In this document: in pieces, positions 1 through 5,705 of the stretch | Numbering within the stretch: position 1 is the first letter of the stretch | Layout: each line of letters starts with the position of its first letter | DNA from: a virus | IMG/VR virus record: IMGVR_UViG_3300046010_009783 | Span: 1-32,122 of that record | Length of the DNA stretch: 32,122 nt | Reading direction: 5' to 3' (one strand) | The notes under the pieces: generated by a model | What the model was told of the DNA's origin: nothing | Database searches by the model: none | The model's input: the letters and a program-made list of their open reading frames with translations, nothing else | Made by a program: the position numbers and the translations under genes

Positions 1-253
1 AATTAGGAATTTCGACAGAAAATGAATCAACAGAACAACATGCAGAAAAATCGTAGGTTAAATCTAAAGTACCTTGTAATTGTACATCCAAACCCACATA
101 AGTTGAACCAGTAACGGATTCATCAGCTGAAATATAAAATGTTTGACTTGGTGGTATATTAATTATAATATTACTACCTTGAGAATCTATGAATGTGAAT
201 CCACTATATAATGTAGAACCTGTGTTTGCAACAAAAAAGCCGTAATTAGCCAT
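1..253 (-). CDS. Partial small beta-rich protein, probable structural/tail component
   Basis: The minus-strand frame opens with ATG at 253 and runs off the left edge without a stop, giving 84 visible codons. The protein begins MANYGFFVANTGSTLYSGF and is rich in G, S, T, N and aromatic residues, with alternating beta-type hydrophobic patterns and a CC pair near the visible end. It lies 5 bases downstream of the stop of the 259-474 gene, so the two are probably co-transcribed. I do not recognise a family. The composition fits small phage tail or appendage proteins; that role is inference. Confidence 0.6.
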   Translation of the reverse strand, partial: MANYGFFVANTGSTLYSGFTFIDSQGSNIIINIPPSQTFYISADESVTGSTYVGLDVQLQGTLDLTYDFSACCSVDSFSVEIPN

Positions 254-258
254 TATTA

Positions 259-474
259 TTATACTACTAAATTGGAGATTATTTCACAATTATTATCGTC
301 AACAACCTTAAGATTATATGATAATTGACCATCCAAAATGAATGGGACATCAAAAGAATATGTTCCACCAGTTATGGTTGAAACATATACACAAGTTGTA
401 AGGGGGTCATCACATAAATAAATGTCGAAGGGTGTAGCCCCAGTTACTCCATTTATTGTTATCGTTGTTGGCAT
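259..474 (-). CDS. Small Ig-like/beta-sandwich-type protein, probable virion appendage
   Basis: A 71-residue protein starting MPTTITINGVTGATPFDIY. It has a repeated T-I-T-x-G/x-F-D-[IV] pattern, two Cys in the CDDPLTTC segment, and a C-terminal strand pattern (YNLKVVDDNNCEI), as in small beta-sandwich adhesion or tail proteins. It is the first gene of a minus-strand unit diverging from the replication operon. A TATTTATA motif in the minus orientation lies 17 bases upstream of its ATG, which suits expression late in infection. The structural role is inferred from composition and position only; no catalytic motif is visible. Confidence 0.6.
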   Translation of the reverse strand: MPTTITINGVTGATPFDIYLCDDPLTTCVYVSTITGGTYSFDVPFILDGQLSYNLKVVDDNNCEIISNLVV

Positions 475-491
475 TTGACAAAATTGTTTTT

Positions 492-499
492 TATAAATA
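492..499 (-). promoter_or_regulatory. TATTTATA element before the minus-strand structural pair
   Basis: Read on the minus strand the divergent intergenic region contains TATTTATA, 17 bases before the ATG at 474. The same octamer, or a one-base variant, precedes the genes at 9296, 12745, 17846, 22485 and 24952. Read on the plus strand this copy is TATAAATA, identical to the T4 late-promoter consensus, so it could also serve the primase gene. Promoter function is inferred from recurrence and position. Confidence 0.4.
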
Positions 500-527
500 T
501 ATTAGGTAGTAAAACTTTGTGAATATT

Positions 528-1430
528 ATGGCTGACGACAATGAAATAATAGTAGATTTACTCAATGACATATTTGGAAAGGAAAAACAACATTACGAGT
601 CCAAATGTCAAGTTTCATACAATTGCCCTAATTGTGATGAAGGTAAAAATAAGGGTAATTTGGAGATTAATTATTTCAAACATCTATTTCATTGTTGGAG
701 TTGTGGTGATACGGACAATATGCACGGGTCACTTGGAAAGTTAATAAAAAAATATGGTAAAAAGTCACATTATAAAACATATTCCATATTAGCTCCAGAA
801 GAAAACAAACCATTACAAAGAAAGAAAGTTGAAAAACTAAAATTACCTGAACACTTCAAGAAGTTCAACGAAGTTTCAAGTATCTATCCTGTAAGAAAAC
901 AAGCCTACAATTATTTAACTAATAGAGGAATCACTGATGAAATTATTGAAAGATATGGTATTGGATTTTGTGATAATGGTAGTCACGCAGGTAGAATTAT
1001 AATACCATCATATGATAATAAAAATGAATTAAATTATTATATTGCGAGAAGTTGGGATTTACATACAAAAGCTAAATATAAGAATCCTGAATCGGAAAAA
1101 GATAAAATCATATTCTTTGAGAGTTTGATAGATTGGGAAAAAGATATTACCTTGGTTGAGGGAGTATTTGATTCTATCTTTATACCAAATAGTATACCAA
1201 TGTTGGGGAAACATATGAGTTCGTTATTATTTAATATCTTGTACGAGAAAGCCAAAAGAAATATAACAATTGCATTGGATGGTGATGCCTATGATAATGC
1301 GGTAAGTTTATACCACGAGTTAAATGGTGGTGAATTATATGGAAGAATAAAGATTGTAAAATTACCACTTGATAAGGACATCGCTGATTTGAGGGGAAAC
1401 ATAAATGAATATTACATAACAATAAGATGA
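528..1430 (+). CDS. DNA primase, DnaG-type (CHC2-like zinc finger plus Toprim)
   Basis: The 300-residue protein should synthesise RNA primers for phage DNA replication. The N-terminus carries a four-Cys zinc-binding motif: CPNC (C33, C36), then CWSC (C56, C59). The C-terminal half has Toprim signatures: EG followed by D (LVEGVFDSIF), then the acidic LDGDAYD motif, then LDKDIADL. It is much shorter than bacterial DnaG (about 600 residues) and has no helicase-binding C-terminal domain, as is usual for phage primases. I chose ATG 528 over an in-frame GTG at 519 because it gives a normal MADDNE start. The end overlaps the exonuclease gene by ATGA, so the two are translationally coupled. The helicase partner is not in the window. 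Confidence 0.88.
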   Translation: MADDNEIIVDLLNDIFGKEKQHYESKCQVSYNCPNCDEGKNKGNLEINYFKHLFHCWSCGDTDNMHGSLGKLIKKYGKKSHYKTYSILAPEENKPLQRKKVEKLKLPEHFKKFNEVSSIYPVRKQAYNYLTNRGITDEIIERYGIGFCDNGSHAGRIIIPSYDNKNELNYYIARSWDLHTKAKYKNPESEKDKIIFFESLIDWEKDITLVEGVFDSIFIPNSIPMLGKHMSSLLFNILYEKAKRNITIALDGDAYDNAVSLYHELNGGELYGRIKIVKLPLDKDIADLRGNINEYYITIR

Positions 1431-2272
1431 CAGATTTATATAAAGTAAGAGATGAGATATTGGAAATAGTGGGGAATAGACAAAAAGAACTACAACTTAC
1501 ATTTGAGGAAGAAGCTCATAAATATACAATGTTGGATATCAATGGAAAACTGAAAGATGATTGGTATTCCGTATCAAAGATTATTAAAAAATATTACGAT
1601 GAGTTTCCAGCTGAAGAAATTGCATTAAAAAAGGCCAAAGGTGATGTTGAAGAACAACAAAAATTATTAAAAGAATGGGCTGATGCTGGTACATATTCTA
1701 CTAACTTGGGGAGTAGAACCCACTATTTGTTGGAACAAAAATCATTGGAAATGTTTGATATCGAAAAAGAAGTTAGACAACCCATATTTGATTGTGATTT
1801 TGAACAAATATTGAAGAGTGATAGAATGGTTAGTGCTGGTGGTAATTATTTGGAATTAATGAAAGAAAGAGGTGCGGTTTTACTAGATACTGAAATGGTA
1901 TTAGGTGATAACGAATTACAATATGTTGGACAACCCGACCAAATGTGGTTAATTGAAAATAAAGAAAAAAACCAAATAGGTATTTTCTGTGGTGATTATA
2001 AAACTAACAAACCAAAAAACTTTGAATCTAATCAATTTACCAAACCAATGAAGTATCCCTTCAATAAGTTACCAAACAATGCTTTGGGACACTACTATAT
2101 CCAACTTCCACTATATTTAAGATTATTATTTAAAATGTTGAAAGGAAGTAAGTATGAAAATATTGGACTATTTGGGGCAATTATAGTATTATTGAAAGAC
2201 GATGGGACATTTGAAGAATTTAGAATACCAACATCGGTTATTAATCAGGTAATGAATTTGAAAATCTTTTAA
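1427..2272 (+). CDS. PD-(D/E)XK-family exonuclease (RecB/Cas4-like fold)
   Basis: A 281-residue protein with the signatures of phage PD-(D/E)XK exonucleases. An N-terminal helix carries GSRTHYLLE, resembling the G-x-x-x-H-x-x-x-E motif of the RecB-type fold. Then come VGQPDQMWL (metal-binding Asp), GDYKTNK (the D-x-K core) and QLPLYLRLL (the QxxxY motif). Such enzymes resect or process DNA ends during phage replication and recombination. It overlaps the primase by four bases and lies upstream of SbcD/SbcC homologues, so it belongs to the replication-recombination operon. Whether it acts as a 5' exonuclease or an endonuclease cannot be read from sequence. Confidence 0.78.
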   Translation: MTDLYKVRDEILEIVGNRQKELQLTFEEEAHKYTMLDINGKLKDDWYSVSKIIKKYYDEFPAEEIALKKAKGDVEEQQKLLKEWADAGTYSTNLGSRTHYLLEQKSLEMFDIEKEVRQPIFDCDFEQILKSDRMVSAGGNYLELMKERGAVLLDTEMVLGDNELQYVGQPDQMWLIENKEKNQIGIFCGDYKTNKPKNFESNQFTKPMKYPFNKLPNNALGHYYIQLPLYLRLLFKMLKGSKYENIGLFGAIIVLLKDDGTFEEFRIPTSVINQVMNLKIF

Positions 2273-2278
2273 AACAAA

Positions 2279-2464
2279 ATGGAATTGGAAAACGAAGTAT
2301 TAATTGAAAGGGAGAAGGAATATCTCGATGACTTGAAAATGGTGCTCAAAAAATTAAAAAAGAAATACACATTTATTTATAATGGTGTGAAGTTTGTCTC
2401 TGATAGGGAAATTATAGGTGTTGAACCTGAGACATATAAATTAATTTACAAAAACAACAATTAA
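2279..2464 (+). CDS. Small charged protein of unknown function
   Basis: A 61-residue protein, predicted to be a charged N-terminal helix (EREKEYLDDLKMVLKKLKKKY) followed by a short beta segment (TFIYNGVKFVSDREIIGV). It starts 6 bases after the exonuclease stop, within an A-rich leader, and is followed 3 bases later by another small gene, so expression as part of the operon is clear. No family is recognised. Confidence 0.6.
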   Translation: MELENEVLIEREKEYLDDLKMVLKKLKKKYTFIYNGVKFVSDREIIGVEPETYKLIYKNNN

Positions 2465-2467
2465 AAA

Positions 2468-2740
2468 ATGGAAAACCAAAAATTAGAATCAGTTGAAGTT
2501 TCAGTTTATGAATCTTTTACAACTTACCTTAGAAAAAAACCATTGGTTATTAACATTACAGATTATCCTGAATTGGATGGTATGGATGAAGACCAAATCC
2601 AAGCTTATATTTTGGAAAATGGTTGGGATATGAAACCTATGGATGGTAATGTTTATGAAAGTTTGATGGAAGAACTTAATAACCAAGATACCGAATGGGA
2701 TAAAATTGATAATGAAGATTTTAATATAATTGTAGAATAA
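2468..2740 (+). CDS. Small acidic protein of unknown function
   Basis: A 90-residue acidic protein with many D, E and N residues in the C-terminal half. It starts with ATG three bases after the previous stop behind an AAAAA leader. Predicted structure is a beta strand (SVEVSVYESFTTYL) followed by helices; there are no Cys pairs, membrane segments or catalytic signatures. Many phages encode such small acidic accessory proteins next to replication genes, but no specific role can be assigned. Confidence 0.6.
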   Translation: MENQKLESVEVSVYESFTTYLRKKPLVINITDYPELDGMDEDQIQAYILENGWDMKPMDGNVYESLMEELNNQDTEWDKIDNEDFNIIVE

Positions 2741-2741
2741 T

Positions 2742-2972
2742 ATGGATAACCTAATTAATACAGAACAAAACCTACCAAAAATTGACCTTAAAGAACAACC
2801 AACTATTACCTGTGAGGAGTGTGGGTCAAAATACTTTAAAGAAGTAGTTCTAATCAAAAAAGTTTCTAAAATGTTAACAGGTAGTTTTGAAGATACCTTA
2901 GTACCATTCCCAACTTATCGTTGTGATGATTGTGGACACGTTAATCCCGACTTCGAATTATTTGATAAATGA
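2742..2972 (+). CDS. Small zinc-ribbon protein
   Basis: A 76-residue protein with two CxxC knuckles, CEEC (C24, C27) and CDDC (C61, C64), separated by a beta-hairpin-like segment. This is the arrangement of a zinc ribbon. The CDDCGHVN knuckle resembles those of nucleic-acid-binding ribbons. It starts one base after the previous stop and overlaps the next gene by ATGA, so it is part of the operon. A DNA, RNA or protein-binding accessory role is likely from the fold; the partner is unknown. Confidence 0.7.
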   Translation: MDNLINTEQNLPKIDLKEQPTITCEECGSKYFKEVVLIKKVSKMLTGSFEDTLVPFPTYRCDDCGHVNPDFELFDK

Positions 2973-3172
2973 TAGATAACAAGATATTATTGGAAACTTA
3001 TATGATTGGTTTCTCTGACGAGTTGAAAGGTGAAACAAGGGAATTCAAAGACCCAATGTTAATAAGAGCATATGAGTTGGGAAAAGTTGATGCCTTTGTT
3101 GGTGATGATGTTATGTCCGTTAATTACCAATCTGACGAACATTTATTAAAACGAATTAAAAATTATGATTAA
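2969..3172 (+). CDS. Small conserved-looking phage protein, function unknown
   Basis: A 67-residue protein with the pattern AYELGKxDAFVGDDVMSVNYQSDE followed by a basic helix. To my knowledge similar A-Y-x-x-G...GDDV...YQS proteins occur in large environmental phages without an assigned function. It overlaps the zinc-ribbon gene by four bases and SbcD by eight, so translational coupling to the recombination nuclease is likely. No catalytic motif can be named. Confidence 0.6.
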   Translation: MIDNKILLETYMIGFSDELKGETREFKDPMLIRAYELGKVDAFVGDDVMSVNYQSDEHLLKRIKNYD

Positions 3173-3941
3173 AAAATTGGTTCATTTCTCAGATTTGCAT
3201 TTGAGATTAATTAAAGACCACGACCTATATAAAACAATCCTTACGGATATGTTTAACCAATTCAAGGAAATACAACCTGATAGAGTCGTATTTACAGGCG
3301 ACCTAGTACATAGTAAAAATCAAGTCAGCCCTGAACTTATTGAAATGGTAAGGTGGGTATTAGATGAATGTTCAAAGATTGCCAAAACAATTGTTATTGT
3401 TGGTAACCACGATATGTTGGAGAACAACTTATCACGATTAGACACATTAACCCCCATCATCCAATCAATGGACAATGACAATATTGTTTATTATAAGGAT
3501 AGAGGTGTATATCAAGACGAAAATATAGATTGGGTTGTTTATTCATTATTTGAACATAACATTCCACCAGTTATAGAGAAGTCAGACAGATTAAAGATTG
3601 GGTTATTTCACGGACCTATTGTTGGTTTATACACAGATATTGGATATAAGTTTGAGACAGGATATGAGGTCAGTAAGTTTGAAGGATGTGATATTGTTCT
3701 ATGTGGTGATATACATGCCAGACAAACGATTTATTTGGATAAAACACCAATAATCCAAGTAGGCTCAACAATCCAACAAAACTTTGGGGAATCTTTACGG
3801 AAACACGGATTTGGAATATATGATGTTATTAAAGATGATTATTCATTTGTTGACTTGAATAATCCTCGACCATTCCTTAAGTTTGAGATGAACTCATTTG
3901 AAGATATTATTGATGGAAAAGAAAAATTACTTAACGCTTAA
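3165..3941 (+). CDS. sbcD: SbcD/Mre11-type nuclease (T4 gp47-like)
   Basis: A 258-residue calcineurin-like metallophosphoesterase. The five metal-binding motifs are in order: SDLH (D10, H12), GD (D46), GNHD (N81, H82), FHG (H149) and GDIH (H184). Together with SbcC/gp46 it should form the Mre11-Rad50-type complex that processes DNA ends for recombination-dependent replication. At this length it keeps the catalytic core plus a short cap, as phage gp47 proteins do. It starts inside the preceding gene (8-base overlap), and the next gene begins within its last codons. The SbcC partner lies 1.8 kb downstream rather than adjacent, with six small genes between. Confidence 0.92.
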   Translation: MIKKLVHFSDLHLRLIKDHDLYKTILTDMFNQFKEIQPDRVVFTGDLVHSKNQVSPELIEMVRWVLDECSKIAKTIVIVGNHDMLENNLSRLDTLTPIIQSMDNDNIVYYKDRGVYQDENIDWVVYSLFEHNIPPVIEKSDRLKIGLFHGPIVGLYTDIGYKFETGYEVSKFEGCDIVLCGDIHARQTIYLDKTPIIQVGSTIQQNFGESLRKHGFGIYDVIKDDYSFVDLNNPRPFLKFEMNSFEDIIDGKEKLLNA

Positions 3942-4533
3942 TAAACAAAACCAAAAAGATTTAACTGATTATTGTAAGTTAAATAATATTGAAGATGTTG
4001 ATAAGTTCTTCCAGAAATGTTTTAAGAGGGGATATGATATTGAAAGATATGGATTGATTGGAAATACAAGTGAACCTGAAAAAATAATAGAATATGTTGA
4101 AAAAGAAGTTCCTATTGAGGTTGTTAAATATATCGAGAAAGAGACAATTAGAGAAGTCCCAATCGAAGTTATTAAAGAGGTTGAAAAGGAGGTCATTAAC
4201 ACAGTCTATGTCGAGAAGGAAGTCCCAATCGAAAAGATAGTTGAGGTAATAAAAGAAATACCTATTTACATATCAGGTGACACTCAAATTATTGAAAAGA
4301 TAATTGAAATTCCAATTGAGGTTATAAAAGAAGTTGAAGTAGTTAAGGAGATTGATAAACCAAATGAAAAGATGGGGATGTTACAAGAAACCTTGATGAA
4401 ACTGAGAAGGGAAATGGGGGATAAAGACAAAACAATTACAGAACTCAACAATAAGATTGAACAATTAGAGAAATTGGTATCAAACACTGGTGCCATATAT
4501 ATGAAAGGGTCAAACCTCAGTCAAAATCTTTAA
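3913..4533 (+). CDS. Repeat/coiled-coil protein with (K/E)EVPIE repeats
   Basis: A 206-residue protein from ATG 3913, inside the sbcD gene; a TTG at 3898 is also in frame but less likely. The N-terminal ~50 residues look globular. Residues ~60-150 are degenerate repeats of E-V-P-I-E-x-[IV]-[IVK] (for example EKEVPIEVVKYIEKE and EVPIEVIKEVEKEV). The C-terminus is a coiled coil (LQETLMKLRREMGDKDKTI...LNNKIEQLEKL). Alternating hydrophobic and charged residues with regular Pro suggest an extended rod. Its place between the SbcD and SbcC genes suggests a structural or tethering role; this is inference. The gene ends just before a hairpin. Confidence 0.7.
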   Translation: MEKKNYLTLNKQNQKDLTDYCKLNNIEDVDKFFQKCFKRGYDIERYGLIGNTSEPEKIIEYVEKEVPIEVVKYIEKETIREVPIEVIKEVEKEVINTVYVEKEVPIEKIVEVIKEIPIYISGDTQIIEKIIEIPIEVIKEVEVVKEIDKPNEKMGMLQETLMKLRREMGDKDKTITELNNKIEQLEKLVSNTGAIYMKGSNLSQNL

Positions 4534-4544
4534 TTTTTTATTAG

Positions 4545-4576
4545 TCCCACTATTTTAATATAAAAAAGTAGTGGGA
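4545..4576 (+). promoter_or_regulatory. Intergenic hairpin that buries the GTG start of the next gene
   Basis: TCCCACTA (4545-4552) pairs perfectly with TAGTGGGA (4569-4576) around a 16-base AT-only-rich loop. The GTG start codon of the GIY-YIG gene is at 4571-4573, inside the 3' arm. The arm is not followed by a clean T-run, so it is a poor terminator. Its likelier effect is to mask translation initiation on read-through mRNA. Compare the hairpins at 14368-14399 and 22447-22486. Confidence 0.6.
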
Positions 4577-4870
4577 TTTATTTACTTCATCAAAGACAAC
4601 GCAAATCAAGTTAAAATAGGTTACACAAAAAGAAATGTAAAAGATAGGGTTAAAGAGTTGAACTCGCCAAATTTAATTACTATACTTGAATACGAGACAA
4701 AGTACCCCACACAACTCGAAAAAGCATTACATTTCAGGTTCAAAAAACATAATATTGAAAGAGAATGGTTTTGTTTGGATGACTTCAAGGTTGAAGAACT
4801 GAAACAGATATGTGAAATGTTGAATGAGGGACTTTGTGCAATAAAAGAAAACAATTATTTCAAATTATGA
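4571..4870 (+). CDS. T5orf172/MUG113-type GIY-YIG nuclease-like protein
   Basis: A 99-residue single-domain protein matching the T5orf172 branch of the GIY-YIG superfamily: FIYFIK at the N-terminus in place of GIY, KIGYTK (15-20) in place of YIG, R26 in the first helix, E50 with H54 (LEKALHFRF), and REWF (64-67). The start is GTG. No ATG lies upstream in frame before a stop at 4556, and domain homology begins at the second residue. The GTG sits in a hairpin. The gene overlaps the next by ATGA. Members are found in phages and mobile DNA, often without proven cleavage activity, so nuclease function is probable but not certain. Confidence 0.75.
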   Translation: MGFIYFIKDNANQVKIGYTKRNVKDRVKELNSPNLITILEYETKYPTQLEKALHFRFKKHNIEREWFCLDDFKVEELKQICEMLNEGLCAIKENNYFKL

Positions 4871-5220
4871 TTTCAGTACAATTAATTACTTGGTTTATCC
4901 TATCTTACGGATTAATGAACATTATGGTTTATGGAAGTATATTCCAAGGACTTAGAGATTTCTTCAAGAATCTTGGAAATAATCCGTATCAACCATTCCA
5001 ATTCTTTTTCCACTTCATTGATGGTATTTTATCTTGTCCAATGTGTTTCAGTTTTCACGGAGGATGGTTTTTATCATTGGTAATATTCTCACCTGTTCAT
5101 ATATTGTTTGGAGTTCCTATTTGGGGTTCTTGGTTCTTTGATGCTATTTTATCATCAGGTGCTGTATGGGCAATCAATGCAATCGTTGAATATTTTGAGG
5201 AAAATAGACCATCTAAATAA
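4867..5220 (+). CDS. Small integral membrane protein with SCPMC motif
   Basis: A 117-residue protein starting at ATG 4867, which overlaps the previous stop as ATGA; an in-frame TTG at 4834 is rejected. It has about three hydrophobic segments: residues ~3-24, ~45-75 and ~80-105. Between the first two a LSCPMCFSFHGGW motif resembles the membrane-proximal C-P-x-C-x-x-F-W/H-G motif of DUF1360-type phage membrane proteins. That assignment is tentative. The function of such proteins is unknown; location in the inner membrane is predicted. Confidence 0.65.
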   Translation: MISVQLITWFILSYGLMNIMVYGSIFQGLRDFFKNLGNNPYQPFQFFFHFIDGILSCPMCFSFHGGWFLSLVIFSPVHILFGVPIWGSWFFDAILSSGAVWAINAIVEYFEENRPSK

Positions 5221-5235
5221 TTAAAAAAAATTAAA

Positions 5236-5442
5236 ATGAAGTTAGTAGAGTTTAAATTAGAAAAAGGTTCAGTTTTCGTCAATCCTGATAAGATTGTTTC
5301 AGTTAGTGAAAAACCTGATGGAAGGACAGAAATAACAACAACAAATTATAATGAATTTTATAATGTTGACGATAATATCACTAATGTTCTCAAACGATTG
5401 GACATTTATGGTAATTTTACAATTTACAAATTAAATCAATAA
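5236..5442 (+). CDS. Small beta-rich protein (FlbD-like pattern), unknown function
   Basis: A 68-residue protein: MKLVEF, then FVNPDKIVSVSEKPDGRTEI, then a helix NITNVLKRLD. The order strand / NPD-x-I / strand / D-G-x-T-x-I / V-x-E/D-x-V-x-x-L resembles FlbD-type small proteins. The similarity is by eye and weak. It has an A-rich leader 15 bases after the membrane protein and precedes another small gene by 4 bases. No function is assigned. Confidence 0.55.
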   Translation: MKLVEFKLEKGSVFVNPDKIVSVSEKPDGRTEITTTNYNEFYNVDDNITNVLKRLDIYGNFTIYKLNQ

Positions 5443-5446
5443 CAAA

Positions 5447-5698
5447 ATGGGAAAGGCAAAAAAAGAACACAACAGAAAGATTGCAAAAAGAAACGAAAGA
5501 ATTGCTGCAGAAAAGAAAAAGTTCCAAAAACAATACACTGAATTGTTGGAACAAAAATTGAAAGAATACCAGGCAAAACTTACAGAAAACGAACAATTAG
5601 AAAATGAAATGAAAATCTCTTTAGGTGGACAAGATTTGAATTTCTCTATTGTTGACCCAAGTGAAATAGAAGTACCAACCACAGAAGAAAACCAGTAA
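5447..5698 (+). CDS. Small basic coiled-coil protein
   Basis: An 83-residue protein with a strongly basic helical N-terminus (MGKAKKEHNRKIAKRNERI), a continuing E/K/Q-rich coiled coil to about residue 55, and a short acidic tail. No catalytic or metal-binding motif is visible. The basic helix could bind nucleic acid. It ends 7 bases before the SbcC gene and is expressed with it. Function unknown. Confidence 0.6.
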   Translation: MGKAKKEHNRKIAKRNERIAAEKKKFQKQYTELLEQKLKEYQAKLTENEQLENEMKISLGGQDLNFSIVDPSEIEVPTTEENQ

Positions 5699-5705
5699 CA
5701 TCCCT

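Noticed and set aside
519-527. GTG start for primase
   Set aside because: ATG 528 is three codons inside and gives a more usual N-terminus; the three extra residues add no domain.
4080-4370. DNA repeats between 4080 and 4370 as a CRISPR or tandem array
   Set aside because: The repetition is at protein level (E-V-P-I-E-type), with irregular length and no unique spacers.
4834-4866. TTG start extending the SCPMC membrane protein upstream
   Set aside because: ATG 4867 overlaps the upstream stop as ATGA, a typical coupled start, and puts the hydrophobic helix at the N-terminus.
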